The notes: generated from the sequence alone by a model not told the origin. Numbered from the stretch's first letter, positions 53,153 through 62,823 are shown. The stretch is 64,000 nucleotides of DNA from Catenulispora sp. EB89 (GCF_041261445.1 NZ_JBGCCU010000018.1:1-64000), one strand, 5' to 3'. Program-made: numbers and translations.

Positions 53153-54541
53153 ATGGCGCGCAATCGCTACGCGGACCTGCTGCGGGTCGTGGCCATCAGC
53201 GGGGTGGTCTACGGCCACTGGCTCCTGGTCTCGGTCACCTACCAGCACGGGCGGTTGTCCGGCGTCAACGCGATCGACTTCATCGGCTGGGGGCGCTGGG
53301 TCACCTGGGCCATGCAGGTGATGCCGGTCTTCTTCCTCGTCGGCGGCTACGTCAACGCCGGGTCCTGGACCGCGCACCAGGCCCGGGGCGAGGGCTGGAC
53401 CCGGTGGGTCCGCGACCGGGTCATGCGGCTGCTGTGGCCGACCGCCGTCTACATCGCCGTGGCGATCGTCGCGGTCGTGATCGCGCAGGCGGCGGGGGCG
53501 CCGCACGCGGAGCTCGCCGAGATCGCCTGGCTCATGGCCCTGCACCTGTGGTTCCTGCCGGTCTACCTGCTGCTCAACGCGCTCACGCCGGTCCTGCTGG
53601 CCGCGCACCGGCGGTGGGGGCTGGCGGTGCCGGCCGCGATGGCCGTGGCGACCGCGCTGGTCGCGGTGGTCAGGACCGTCCCCGGCCTGCACTTCGTCGG
53701 TTACGCCAACTACCTGTTCGTGTGGGGCGGCATCCACCAGTGGGGCTTCGCGTGGCTGGACGGCAGGCTGACCACGCCGCGTTGGCGTCCGTATGTGATG
53801 GCCGTAGTCGGGGCCGCGCTGCTGGTGGGCCTGGTGGCGTCCGGTACCTACAAGGCCGACATGGTCGGCTCCGGCAACACCAACCCGCCCTCGATCGCCC
53901 TCCTGGCGTTCGCGGCGGCCCAGTCGGGTCTGGTGCTGGCGGCGGAGCCCTGGGCCTCCCGGCGGCTGGCCGGGCCGCGCCTGTGGCCGCGGGTGAAGCG
54001 CCTGAACAGCGTGGTCATGAACGTCTACCTGTGGCACTTCGTGCCCGCGCTCATCGTCGCGATCGCCTTCTACACCACCGGGGTGTTCGCGCAGCCCGCC
54101 ATCGGCAGCGCGCGGTGGTGGGAGGTGCGGGTGGTCTGGCTGGCCCTGCTGACGGTGCTGCTGGTCGCGGTGGTCGCGGCCGTCACCTGGGCCGAGCGGC
54201 CGATGCTGCGCCTGCCCGGCGGCGTCGGCCCGGCCGGGTGGTGGTCACCGGTGCTGCTGGTGGTCGGCATCGCGGCCGCGGCTCAGAGCCTGGCCACGTT
54301 CGCCGTGGACGGCTTCGCGCCAGGCGGGCGCCTGCCGTGGGCCGCGCTGGCCGGTTTCGTAGTCGGGCTGGTCGCGACCCTGCTGACGGGTCGAGTACCG
54401 AAGCCCGGCGACGACGATCACCGGCCACAGCGACTGGAGTCCCGTGACGACGCGCTCGGCGAGCCCGGCATAGCCGTGACCGTTCAGTTCGAACAGAAAC
54501 CAGGCCGCGCTGACCAGTACCAGCGCGGTGAAGGCGGCTGA
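53153..54541 (+). CDS. Acyltransferase-3 family membrane protein with run-on tail
   Basis: 462 residues, about ten transmembrane helices. YADLLRVVAISGVVYGHWLL is the N-terminal RxxAxxxVxxxH motif, followed by VMPVFFLVGGYVNAG, ALHLWFLPVYLLLN and NVYLWHFVPALIVAI. The hydrophobic, well-formed protein ends near LLTGRV (about position 54396). The last 48 residues are hydrophilic and are antisense to the real coding part of the convergent DUF998 gene. The normal stop seems to have been lost, perhaps through a deletion that joined the two genes tail to tail. Substrate unknown. Confidence 0.85.
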   Translation: MARNRYADLLRVVAISGVVYGHWLLVSVTYQHGRLSGVNAIDFIGWGRWVTWAMQVMPVFFLVGGYVNAGSWTAHQARGEGWTRWVRDRVMRLLWPTAVYIAVAIVAVVIAQAAGAPHAELAEIAWLMALHLWFLPVYLLLNALTPVLLAAHRRWGLAVPAAMAVATALVAVVRTVPGLHFVGYANYLFVWGGIHQWGFAWLDGRLTTPRWRPYVMAVVGAALLVGLVASGTYKADMVGSGNTNPPSIALLAFAAAQSGLVLAAEPWASRRLAGPRLWPRVKRLNSVVMNVYLWHFVPALIVAIAFYTTGVFAQPAIGSARWWEVRVVWLALLTVLLVAVVAAVTWAERPMLRLPGGVGPAGWWSPVLLVVGIAAAAQSLATFAVDGFAPGGRLPWAALAGFVVGLVATLLTGRVPKPGDDDHRPQRLESRDDALGEPGIAVTVQFEQKPGRADQYQRGEGG

Positions 54542-54967
54542 CGTCGCCGGCCGCAGCGGCCACGGGGTGGACCGACCGTCCTCCATCGCCAGGCAGGGCC
54601 AGGCCGCGAGCGTCGCGAACGCCATCCCGGTGGCCACGACGTGCTGCGGCGTGGTGCCGCCGTCGCCGGGCTCCGGGAAGGCCGCCACCGCGATCGAGAA
54701 GGTACCGCCGAGGAGCAGGCACATCCGCCCCGCGGGCCGTATTCGCTTGAGCCCGTACGCAGTGAGGAAATAGCACAATCCGATGCCGGCGAACACCGAC
54801 GTCATCAACCACCGGTCGGTCGCCCGTTCGGCGGCCAGCGCGCTGATGGTGTGGCTGAGCGGATCGAAGCCCGCGGGCTGCCGATCCTCCGCGGCCGTCC
54901 AGCCGCCGATCAGCAGGACCGGGGCCGCGCCGGATGACAGCAGCGTCCACCATGGAACGAGCGACAT
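54245..54967 (-). CDS. DUF998 membrane protein with run-on tail
   Basis: 240 residues in total, of which about 190 form a DUF998 protein with six membrane helices (LVPWWTLLSSGAAPVLLIGG, DPLSHTISALAAE, then four further helices ending VVAGLRYS). The DPLSHTISALA segment is characteristic. The remaining 50 residues are hydrophilic and antisense to the acyltransferase's last helices, so the natural stop is missing here as well. I start at the ATG at 54967; ATG 55009 is the alternative. Function of the family is unknown. Confidence 0.75.
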   Translation of the reverse strand: MSLVPWWTLLSSGAAPVLLIGGWTAAEDRQPAGFDPLSHTISALAAERATDRWLMTSVFAGIGLCYFLTAYGLKRIRPAGRMCLLLGGTFSIAVAAFPEPGDGGTTPQHVVATGMAFATLAAWPCLAMEDGRSTPWPLRPATSAAFTALVLVSAAWFLFELNGHGYAGLAERVVTGLQSLWPVIVVAGLRYSTRQQGRDQPDYETGQRGPRQAPAWREAVHGERGQALSRGRDADHQQHR

Positions 54968-55080
54968 ACGCACACCGTAAGTGTGACGGTTTGATCGGAC
55001 TTGTTCCACGGGACTCGGGCAGAGTGGCGCGCTGGGCCATGTGGGGGATCGGGACGCTCAGACGGCCACTGTGCGCTTCA

Positions 55081-55908
55081 TCAGCCGTGGATGGTCGTGG
55101 TCCCTGTGGTCCCTGTGGTCCCTGTGGTCGCCGTGGTCCCCGTGATCGCCGTGCCGGTGAGTTCGGCGCAGTAGTCGAGGAGCGCGTCTTGAACCGCCGC
55201 GTCGTGCGCTTCGGCGGAAACGAAGCGCACCTGCTGGTGGTAGAAGTGCCGACCGGTGACCAGCGCGGCCTTGTCGTCGCTGACGGCCAGCCAGGCCTGA
55301 GTCACAGGGCCCTGATCCAGATCGTCCGGCGCGCCGCGGCCGCCCATCTTCGTCGCGACCCACCCGGGTTCCACCGAGTTCGACAGCACGTCCGGCCACC
55401 GGCGCGCGACACCGAACGCCAGCAGCACATCGAACAGCTTGCTGTCGCTGTAGGCCTGCGAACCGCTCCAACGGCGTCCGGCCCACTGCGCATCGGACAG
55501 GTCCGGATCCCCGCCGCGGGCCATGCCCGAGCTGAGGTAGACCAGCCGGTCCGGCCGCGTCATCAGCGCGGTCAGCAGGTAGGGCGCGAGCACGTTGACC
55601 GTGAACAGCTGGGACAGGCCGTCGGCGGTCTCGACCCGGCGCGGCTCGCGGTAGCCGAGGCCGGCGTTGTGGATGACGGCGTCGAACCGGCCCGCCGCAT
55701 TGGCCGCGGCGGCGAGCGACCGGATCCCGTCGAGCGACCCCAGATCGGCCACCAGCACGTCCTCGGCGGCCGGCACGGCGGCGCGCGTCTGTTCGGCGCG
55801 CTTGTCGTTGCGAGCGTGCAAAGTGACCGAATGGCCCTGCGCGATCAGCAGCCGGCCGGCCATCAGGCCGAGGCCGTCGGAGGACCCGGTGATCAGTACG
55901 TGAGCCAT
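55081..55908 (-). CDS. Short-chain dehydrogenase/reductase
   Basis: 275 residues. The Rossmann motif TGSSDGLG lies at residues 7-14, NAG is present as HNAGLG, and the catalytic Tyr-Lys pair is in YSDSK. NVLAPYLLTALM and SVEPGWVATKMGG are family-typical. Cofactor (NADP by the Arg in ARND) is likely; the substrate is unknown. The last 20 residues are an ITGTT-type repeat produced by a 9-bp tandem repeat and are not part of the fold. AAGGTGGT precedes the ATG at 55908. It is divergent from an epimerase gene. Confidence 0.88.
   Translation of the reverse strand: MAHVLITGSSDGLGLMAGRLLIAQGHSVTLHARNDKRAEQTRAAVPAAEDVLVADLGSLDGIRSLAAAANAAGRFDAVIHNAGLGYREPRRVETADGLSQLFTVNVLAPYLLTALMTRPDRLVYLSSGMARGGDPDLSDAQWAGRRWSGSQAYSDSKLFDVLLAFGVARRWPDVLSNSVEPGWVATKMGGRGAPDDLDQGPVTQAWLAVSDDKAALVTGRHFYHQQVRFVSAEAHDAAVQDALLDYCAELTGTAITGTTATTGTTGTTGTTTIHG
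55090..55160 (-). repeat. 9-bp tandem repeat in SDR 3' end
   Basis: About seven imperfect copies of GTGGTCCCT (plus-strand reading) encode a GTT-type C-terminal tail of the SDR. In-frame slippage would only change tail length. Confidence 0.7.
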
Positions 55909-56141
55909 TGTCGTACCACCTTCTGGAGAGCGTTCGAGCTTCTGTAGAGCGTTCGAGCTTCGCCGGCGGCCGCTGCCGCTGCGACACGTCCACTCTCGGC
56001 CTCCCGGCCCCACGCTGCCCAAGACCTGTTTCGCACCCTGTGATGCCCTGCGGGTATCACAGAGAGCCGAAGAGGTCTTGGACGCCGGCGTCGATCAAGC
56101 CGCATCGTGGAGACGAACCCGAGAGCGGTGGAGGACGACAA

Positions 56142-56999
56142 ATGAAGATTTTCCTGACAGGCGGATCCGGCTACATCGGCCGGGCCACGATCGCCGAGCT
56201 GCTGCGCCACGGCCACACCGTGGAGGCACTGGCGCGCAGCGAGCAGTCGGCCCAGGCCGTCGCGGGCGTCGGCGCGGTCGCGGTCCACGGCGGCCTCGCC
56301 GACCTGGACGTGCTCCGGCACGCCGCCGCCCGCGCCGACGCGGTGATCCACCTCGCGCAGGCCGACTCCCCGGACACGGAACTCGCCGCGGCCACCGCCA
56401 TGCAGGACGGCGTCGGGCCCGGCACGTACGTGCACACCGGCGGCAGTTGGGTCTACGGCGACACCGACGGCGTCCAGGACGAGACCGCACCGTGGAACCC
56501 GCCGAGCGTCGTGGCATGGCGCAAGCCGGTCGAGGACCAGGTCCTGGCGCGCGCCGCCGAAGGAGGCCGCCCGGTCGTCGTGCAACCCGGCCTGCTCTAC
56601 GGCGGCGACAACCGGCTGATCGACCACTTCCTCATCACCCCGGGCAAGCGCGCCGGCGCCGTCCCGTACATCGGCGACGGCACCAACCACTGGTCACTGA
56701 TCCACATCGACGACGTCGCCACGCTCTACACCGCCGCCCTCGCGGCGCAACCCGGATCGGTCTACCTCGGCGTCGGCGAGAACCACCCGACGATGAAGGA
56801 AGTCGCCGAGGCGGCATCGCGCGGCGCCGGCCTCGGCGGCAAGACAGCCTCGATCACCCTCGAGCAGGCCCGCACCCAGATGGGCCCCGTCGCGGACGCG
56901 TTCGCGCTGGACCAGCGCTTGACGTCGGCCAAGGCTCGGCGTGAGTTGGGCTGGGTGCCGGTGCACGACGATCCGCTCGGGACTTTCGAGCGGGGCTGA
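56142..56999 (+). CDS. NAD-dependent epimerase/dehydratase family protein
   Basis: 285 residues of the extended-SDR fold. MKIFLTGGSGYIGRATIAELL is the dinucleotide-binding start, and HTGGSWVYGD, VVVQPGLLYGG and WSLIHIDDVATLY are typical of atypical SDRs of the NmrA/epimerase border. The catalytic YxxxK is not obvious (the corresponding region reads VVAWRKPVED), so it may be a reductase-like or sensory member rather than a true sugar epimerase. GGAGGAC precedes the ATG at 56142. It shares a promoter region of 233 bases with the divergent SDR. Confidence 0.82.
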   Translation: MKIFLTGGSGYIGRATIAELLRHGHTVEALARSEQSAQAVAGVGAVAVHGGLADLDVLRHAAARADAVIHLAQADSPDTELAAATAMQDGVGPGTYVHTGGSWVYGDTDGVQDETAPWNPPSVVAWRKPVEDQVLARAAEGGRPVVVQPGLLYGGDNRLIDHFLITPGKRAGAVPYIGDGTNHWSLIHIDDVATLYTAALAAQPGSVYLGVGENHPTMKEVAEAASRGAGLGGKTASITLEQARTQMGPVADAFALDQRLTSAKARRELGWVPVHDDPLGTFERG

Positions 57000-57293
57000 G
57001 AAGCCGACGGAACCGCAGGGGAGTCGACCCACGCAACCTCCGCTACTGCCTTGCGGTAGTCGAGAACCCCGCCCGGTCCCCGTGCTCCACAGCGCCGAGG
57101 AAGAGCTCAAACCCATAGTTGGCCGACGAGGGCGGAAGCCGTGGCACCGGGGCCAGCCGACGGAACCGTCGGAAGGCTGGCTCGTGTACGGGATGTCAGT
57201 CGGCGAACGCATTCCGTCATCGGCAGGTTCGATCCGAGGTGAGTCAGGGTACTTACTCCGGCGTATCCGGATCGAACCGGCCTGGGGGGCCAC
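57000..57293. other. Intergenic region with small hairpin
   Basis: No gene is seen. A perfect 7-bp hairpin with a 2-base loop (57157-57163 with 57166-57172) is the only structure; the downstream 120 bases precede the nuclease gene and must contain its promoter. Confidence 0.4.
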
Positions 57294-58832
57294 ATGGCGC
57301 GCAAGAAGTCACTGATGCAGCAGATGCTGGCCGCCCAGCGGGAACGTCAGCGCCATGCTGAAGCTGAACAGAAACGGCAGGCCGCGGCGCTGGACCGCGC
57401 GGCGCGGGCCCAGCAGCAGGCCGAACTCCAGGAGCAGAAAAACCGCGACGCGCGCGAGTTGGCAACCTACAAGTCGAATCTCGCACGCGCCGAACAGGAG
57501 AAGAAGCAGCAGGCCGCAGACGCCGCCAAGATCGAGCGGGATCTGGAGCGTCGCGAGCAGCAACGAGAGCGTGAAGCGGCGCGCCAACGCGACGCCGAGG
57601 CCCGGGCGCGTAAGGCGGCGGAGGCTGAACGGTCCAAAGCCGACGCCGCCGAGGCGCGAGCGGCAAAGGCAGCCGCGGTGGAAGAGATGAAGGCCGAGGC
57701 CGCGCACCGGACGGCCGAAGTGGAACAGCGCGTCGCTGCCTTCGCCGGGGTTCTCGCTGACCGTGAGCGCGGGTTGCACCATCACCGACTGGCGCTGGAG
57801 GACGAGTTCGATTCCCGCGGCGCCGAGGCGCTGGCTGCGGCTGTTGCTGAACTGCTGGCGCAGATCGGCTATCCGGAGCACCTGCAGGACGCTGTGCGCG
57901 CGGCGTATGCCCCGGAGACACGTGAGCTGTTGCTCGAGATTGAGCTTCCCCGCCAATCGGTGATCCCGGCCGAAGCCGGCTTCCGCTACGCATCCTCCAA
58001 AGCTGCCATCGTGGCCGAGCCGAGGAAACCTGCCGAGATCCGACAGATGTTCCGTGATCTGGCCGCGCGTTTCACGTTGAGGGCTCTTGACCACGCGCTC
58101 GCGATCAGTCCGCCGAGTCTGGTGGACGTGGTTCTGGTCAACGGGCATGTGCGTGCCAAGGACCCGGCGACCGGCAAACCCATCCATCCCTGCTTGGTCA
58201 GCGTGAAGACCACCCGTGAGAACTTCGAGGAGATCGAGCTCGACGAGCCGACCCTGGACCCGGGCACATGCCTGAAGTACCTGAACGCCATGCTGTCACC
58301 GCACCCCTACGACCTCGAGGGGGTGCGCCCCGTGCTCGCCTTCGACCTCAGCCGGTTCAAGTTCGTCGAGGAGCTGGACGTGCTTTCCCAGCTCGATCAC
58401 CGCAAGGATCTTCTGCAGTTGAGCCCGACGGAGTTCGAACATCTGGTGCGTCAACTGTTTGAGGCGATGGGGCTGAAAGCATGGGTCACCCAAGCCAGCC
58501 GTGACGACGGCGTGGACGGGTTCGCCTTCAACCCCGATCCGGTGCTCGGCGGGCAGTGCGTGATTCAGGCCAAGCGGTACAGCAAGGTGATCCCCATCGA
58601 GGCGGTGCGCGCGCTGGAGGGCACCATCCAGGACAAGCGCGCCGCCAAGGGCATCTTGGTGGCGACCTCGTGGTTCAGCTCTGCCGACCGGGAATTCGCC
58701 GATCGGATGGGGCGTATAGAGCTCATCGACGGCAGCAATCTCAAGGCTCTCCTCGCCGAGCATCTCGGCCTTGACGTGGTCATCGGCTTGGAGCGTCTTC
58801 CCCTGGGGTGGCTGCCCTCTGATATCGCGTAG
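57294..58832 (+). CDS. Mrr-type restriction endonuclease with N-terminal coiled coil
   Basis: 512 residues. Residues 1-165 are a highly charged Ala/Glu/Arg/Gln coiled coil. A middle domain (about 175-370) of unknown family follows. The last 140 residues are an Mrr_cat PD-(D/E)xK nuclease: LSPTEFEHLVRQLFEAMG, then DDGVDGFAF, CVIQAKRYSKVIPIEAVRALEG and GILVATSWFSSADREFAD. The catalytic Asp and QAKR are intact. Mrr-family proteins cut modified or foreign DNA. It lies 150 bases upstream of a VWA/PP2C/kinase triad in the same orientation and probably belongs to one locus. The ATG at 57294 follows GGGGG. Confidence 0.88.
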   Translation: MARKKSLMQQMLAAQRERQRHAEAEQKRQAAALDRAARAQQQAELQEQKNRDARELATYKSNLARAEQEKKQQAADAAKIERDLERREQQREREAARQRDAEARARKAAEAERSKADAAEARAAKAAAVEEMKAEAAHRTAEVEQRVAAFAGVLADRERGLHHHRLALEDEFDSRGAEALAAAVAELLAQIGYPEHLQDAVRAAYAPETRELLLEIELPRQSVIPAEAGFRYASSKAAIVAEPRKPAEIRQMFRDLAARFTLRALDHALAISPPSLVDVVLVNGHVRAKDPATGKPIHPCLVSVKTTRENFEEIELDEPTLDPGTCLKYLNAMLSPHPYDLEGVRPVLAFDLSRFKFVEELDVLSQLDHRKDLLQLSPTEFEHLVRQLFEAMGLKAWVTQASRDDGVDGFAFNPDPVLGGQCVIQAKRYSKVIPIEAVRALEGTIQDKRAAKGILVATSWFSSADREFADRMGRIELIDGSNLKALLAEHLGLDVVIGLERLPLGWLPSDIA

Positions 58833-58981
58833 CACGAGCCGATCCGGCGGGACGGTCAGTGCGTGCCGGACCCGCGCAATCCCTGTGCGCGGCCGGTCAC
58901 CGGCTGTATGATCGGGCGATCGGCCGCATGACAGGGCTCTGATGAACGGTGTGCGGCCGTCGAATCCTTGGGGGGATGCCA

Positions 58982-59818
58982 ATGACCTATACAGCCGAGA
59001 TCAGCAGGTCCAATCCCGGATGCTTCGTGTTCCTGGTCGACCAGTCCGCGTCGATGTCGGATCCCATCGGTGGCGAGGCACCGGGGCGCAAAGCCGATGT
59101 CGTCTCGGATGCGATCAACCGGTTGCTTACAGAGCTGTCGGTGAAATGCGCCAAGGAAGAGGGTGTCAGGGACTACTTCCACGTAGCGGTCATCGGATAC
59201 GGCCATTCCGTCGGTCCGGCCCTCGGCGGCCCGCTGTCCGGCCGTGATCTCGTACCGTTGAGCCAGATCGCCGACAACCCCGCACGGGTCGAGGAACGGT
59301 CGAAGAAGGTTCCCGACGGTGCCGGCGGCCTGGTCGAGACGACAGCGAGCTTTCCGGTGTGGATGACTCCGGTAGCCAACGGAGGGACGCCGATGGTGGC
59401 CGCCCTCGGGTACGCGCGGCGGCTGATCGCGCAGTGGCTCGACGAGCATCCCGGTGGGTTTCCGCCGATCGTGCTGAACCTGTCGGACGGCGAGTCGACC
59501 GACGGTGACCCGGCGGCTGCGGCCGCTGAGATCACGTCACTGGCCAGTGCCGACGGCGGCGTCTTGTTGTTCAACCTGCACGTCTCCGCAGTAGGTGGCA
59601 CCCCCGTCGAGTTCCCGGACACGGATGCCGCGCTCCCGGATGCCCACGCGCGCACCTTGTTCGGCATCTCGAGCCTGCTGCCCGGCCACATGAGATCGTA
59701 TGCCGGCGCACAGGGCAAGAAGGTCAGCGACGGGACACGCGGCTTCGTCTACAACGCCGACATCAGTGCCGTCGTGCAGTTCCTGGACATCGGAACTCGC
59801 GCCACTGAACTGCGGTGA
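58982..59818 (+). CDS. VWA-domain protein (TerY-like)
   Basis: 278 residues, one von Willebrand A domain. MIDAS residues are intact: DQSAS (D20, S22, S24), the Thr in NGGTPM and the Asp in NLSDGES. FVFLVDQSASMS at the N-terminus and the C-terminal GFVYNADISAVVQFLDIGT fit the TerY group. In TerY-phosphorylation (TerY-P) triads such proteins act with a PP2C phosphatase and a protein kinase, encoded here in the next two genes. Cytoplasmic, no signal. ATG 58976 is an alternative start six bases upstream. Its stop overlaps the phosphatase start as GTGA. Confidence 0.87.
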   Translation: MTYTAEISRSNPGCFVFLVDQSASMSDPIGGEAPGRKADVVSDAINRLLTELSVKCAKEEGVRDYFHVAVIGYGHSVGPALGGPLSGRDLVPLSQIADNPARVEERSKKVPDGAGGLVETTASFPVWMTPVANGGTPMVAALGYARRLIAQWLDEHPGGFPPIVLNLSDGESTDGDPAAAAAEITSLASADGGVLLFNLHVSAVGGTPVEFPDTDAALPDAHARTLFGISSLLPGHMRSYAGAQGKKVSDGTRGFVYNADISAVVQFLDIGTRATELR

Positions 59819-60627
59819 CTGCGACACCGGCCTATGTTTCGCGGTTCCTCGTCCCGAAGGACGGGAATGACGCAGACCAGTGCGAAGACGCTCTCGTAGC
59901 GTGGCCGCCGGTCGAGTGCGACCAGCCGATCGCCGGCGCGTTCCTGGCCGTCCTGTGCGATGGGGCATCGGAGAGCCTGTTGGCTCGGGACTGGGCCCGC
60001 CTGCTTGCGGAGGAGCTCGCCAGCCGTGTTGAGCGGAGGCCGAGAACGGTGGGCTCCCCGGCGACCGCAGCGAAGGCGATCGCGGCGGCAGCACGCGGGT
60101 GGGACTCCTGGTTGGCCGCGTACCTCGAACGCAGGGAGAAAGACGGCAAACCGGTGGCCTGGTACGAGAAGCCGGGCCTCGAACGCGGCGCGTACGCCAC
60201 GGCCCTCGCCGTGAGCGTCCGTGCCGACGAAGACCGATGGCGATGGAACGCGGCCGCACTCGGGGACACGTGCCTGTTCCACGTCCGTGACGACCGCCTG
60301 CTTTACGCGTTCCCCGTCTCGGATCCGGCGGATTTCGGTGTGACCCCGGCATTGGCGGGGAGCCGTAACCATGACGCCGCGCTTCTCGCCAGGCACGTAA
60401 AAGTCGCGACTGGTGAGTGCGAGTCCGGTGACGCCGTCTTCATGGCGACGGACGCTCTCGCTGCGTGGTTCCTCACCAGTACGGCAACCGGTAAGCAGCC
60501 GTGGAACCTCCTCCGCGAGTTCGCAGGTCGAGAACCCTCGGAGTTCGAGGACTTCATCGCTGCGCTGCGGGCGGCCGGGGACATGCGCAATGACGACGTC
60601 GCCTTCGTCCACTTCGACATCGGATAG
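59815..60627 (+). CDS. PP2C-type protein phosphatase
   Basis: 270 residues. Metal and catalytic motifs are visible: DADQCEDA, LCDGAS (DG pair), AALGDTCLF (GD), FMATDALAAW (TD) and MRNDDVAF (ND). This is the compact PP2C of TerY-P triads, expected to dephosphorylate targets of the adjacent kinase, perhaps the VWA protein or the nucleases. Translation starts at GTG 59815, overlapping the VWA stop, and the kinase starts 5 bases after its end, so the three genes are one operon. Confidence 0.88.
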   Translation: MTATPAYVSRFLVPKDGNDADQCEDALVAWPPVECDQPIAGAFLAVLCDGASESLLARDWARLLAEELASRVERRPRTVGSPATAAKAIAAAARGWDSWLAAYLERREKDGKPVAWYEKPGLERGAYATALAVSVRADEDRWRWNAAALGDTCLFHVRDDRLLYAFPVSDPADFGVTPALAGSRNHDAALLARHVKVATGECESGDAVFMATDALAAWFLTSTATGKQPWNLLREFAGREPSEFEDFIAALRAAGDMRNDDVAFVHFDIG

Positions 60628-60632
60628 GGTCC

Positions 60633-62783
60633 ATGGCAGGAAACCAGACCTTCCCCAGTGGCGCCGACTACGCCGAGGCGATTCAGAACCCGCGGATCTG
60701 CTTCCAGGACCCCGAGCTGCGTGATGGCCGACCGGAATTGACGGGCCTCAGGCAACCCAGGCCGATTTCCGGCAACTTCGCCTCGGTGTTCTCCATGACC
60801 TCGCCGAGCGGACTCCGCTACGCGGTCAAGTGCTTCACCCGCGACGTCGCCGATCAGCGCAGCCGGTACGAGGCCATCAGCCGGCATCTCGCCGGTGTCG
60901 ACGACAGCTCCCTGTCGCAACCCTGGCGCATGGACTTCAGTTACCTGCCAGACGGAATACTCGTCCGCGGCACGCGCTGGCCCGTGCTCAAGATGGCCTG
61001 GGTCGACGGCACGGGTCTGATCAGCTGGCTGGAGACGCACCGCGCCGATCGCGTGGCCGTCCACAAACTCGCAGACCGTTTCGCCGCATTGGTCGCGGAT
61101 CTCGAAAACGCTCGCATCGGCCACGGCGACCTCCAGCACGGCAACCTGCTGGTGGCGCCCGACGGCACCTTGCGGCTCGTCGACTATGACGGCATGTTCG
61201 TGCCGGCGCTCGCCAGTGCCCGAGCCGTCGAGGAGGGACACAGGCACTACCAGGCTCCCATGCGCCGGAACTCAGGGGACTACAACGAGACCATCGATCG
61301 ATTCTCCGCGTGGGTCATCTACCTTTCGCTGATGGCGCTCTCAGTTGACTCGACTTTGTGGGACCGCCTGCGGGCCGCGGATGCCGAGCATCTCCTGACC
61401 TGCGAAGAGGACTACGCGACCCCGTCAGCGTCCTGGCGGCTCAACCAACTGGTCGCGACCGGTGGCGAGGTCGGCCGGATCGCTGAGATGGTCCGGGAGC
61501 TCGCGGGCAAACCGACTCAATCGATGCCGAAGCTCGCGCCGGCGCCACGTGGCACCTCGACAAATCCTGTGATCGGAGAGTCGCCCACGGGCCACATCGC
61601 CACAGGATCTGCCGCGCCGGGCGCCAGCCGTCGTCCGGCTTGGCTCGACGACCACATCGAGCACACACCGGCCCCCGCGCCGGCGCGGTTCACGCGCCGT
61701 CGGCCCTCCGATGCGGTCTTCGCACTCTCAGGACTGCTCATGATGGCGTTGGGACTCATCGCCATAGTCCTGGACCCGCTGATGGCCTACCTCGGCTTTG
61801 TCGTGATCGCGGTCGGGCTTGTGATCGCAGACCTCGGCCGACGAGCCCGTCCGGAGTGGCGGACGGCCCGTGACACACGCCGGTCACGGGCGAAACAGAT
61901 CTCCGCCTTCGGCGATCCGGCGGGGCGTCTCCAGCAGATGGAGCGGGACCGCGTCAGACAGGACACGCAGATCTCACAACAGATCGACGCCGTGGTCCGA
62001 GACCAACGCGAGGCAGTTACCAGGCGAGTGAACGACGTGGCGAGGGTGGACCGCACACTCGCCGGGCAGTTGTCCGCGATCTCTCAACGCAAGCAGCGGG
62101 TCGAGGCGGATCACAGCAGACGGATCACGTCGGAACTCGAGCGGATCCGAACCGCCCACGTCCAAGACCGGCTCCGTCGCCACACCATTCACCAGGGTAT
62201 CAAGGGCATCAATGGCCTGGGTCCGGCCGCGGCGGCCACACTCAGCGCACACGGTGTCCGTAGCGCGGCCGACGTCCAGATCGCGCTCGTCGCCGGAAGC
62301 GCCGCGTACTCCTCACGTATGGCGTATTTCCTGCTGCCCGGCGGCAGCAGGACGCGGATCGAGGGGATAGGGGAGGTCAAGGCTAAGGCGCTGCTCGCGT
62401 GGCGGGACGGCCTGACCCGTGAGGCGCTGCGCAGCGCGCCGACTTCGCTGCCGGCCGGCCAGGAGTCCGCCCTGCGGAACGCCAAGAGCGCCGACCTCGC
62501 AAGCCTTGATGCCGAGTACCGCATAGCCGAAGACTCAGCGCGGCTGGAGAAGACCAACCTCAACGTCAGGGCGGCTCAGGAAGCGACCCGGCTGGCCGAT
62601 CGGCACAAGGAGTTGTCGGCCGAGCTGGCGGGCGGCCGAGTGAAGTTCTCTTCGGAAGCGGCGGCGCTGCGAGACCAGGTGAACCAACGGAATCGGGTGG
62701 TCGCCGCCGCCGACGTGGAGCGGCGCGGTTGCCGCCGGTTGCGGCTTCACCGGTATTTGGTGTTCGCCGTCTTCGGTTCATGA
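60633..62783 (+). CDS. Ser/Thr-kinase-like protein with TM helices and HhH domain
   Basis: 716 residues. The kinase domain (about 20-300) has K66 in YAVKCF, catalytic loop H164-G-D166-L-Q-H-G-N171 and D184-Y-D in place of DFG. Two adjacent hydrophobic helices lie at about 364-402. A coiled coil follows, then a helix-hairpin-helix DNA-binding pair (about 520-595: GIKGINGLGPAAAATLSAHGV and IEGIGEVKAKALLAWR) and a second coiled coil. The HhH tail is a known variation of TerY-P kinases and suggests contact with DNA. With HGDLQHGN and an intact Lys, catalysis looks possible. The last 20 residues are Arg-rich and may be a run-on. Confidence 0.87.
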   Translation: MAGNQTFPSGADYAEAIQNPRICFQDPELRDGRPELTGLRQPRPISGNFASVFSMTSPSGLRYAVKCFTRDVADQRSRYEAISRHLAGVDDSSLSQPWRMDFSYLPDGILVRGTRWPVLKMAWVDGTGLISWLETHRADRVAVHKLADRFAALVADLENARIGHGDLQHGNLLVAPDGTLRLVDYDGMFVPALASARAVEEGHRHYQAPMRRNSGDYNETIDRFSAWVIYLSLMALSVDSTLWDRLRAADAEHLLTCEEDYATPSASWRLNQLVATGGEVGRIAEMVRELAGKPTQSMPKLAPAPRGTSTNPVIGESPTGHIATGSAAPGASRRPAWLDDHIEHTPAPAPARFTRRRPSDAVFALSGLLMMALGLIAIVLDPLMAYLGFVVIAVGLVIADLGRRARPEWRTARDTRRSRAKQISAFGDPAGRLQQMERDRVRQDTQISQQIDAVVRDQREAVTRRVNDVARVDRTLAGQLSAISQRKQRVEADHSRRITSELERIRTAHVQDRLRRHTIHQGIKGINGLGPAAAATLSAHGVRSAADVQIALVAGSAAYSSRMAYFLLPGGSRTRIEGIGEVKAKALLAWRDGLTREALRSAPTSLPAGQESALRNAKSADLASLDAEYRIAEDSARLEKTNLNVRAAQEATRLADRHKELSAELAGGRVKFSSEAAALRDQVNQRNRVVAAADVERRGCRRLRLHRYLVFAVFGS

Positions 62784-62823
62784 AGATGGCGTCATTCGAG
62801 CACGCGACCGCGGAGGTGGTGTC

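Noticed and set aside
57000-57293. tRNA or small RNA gene
   Set aside because: Only a 7-bp hairpin is visible; no cloverleaf arms or CCA-compatible end.
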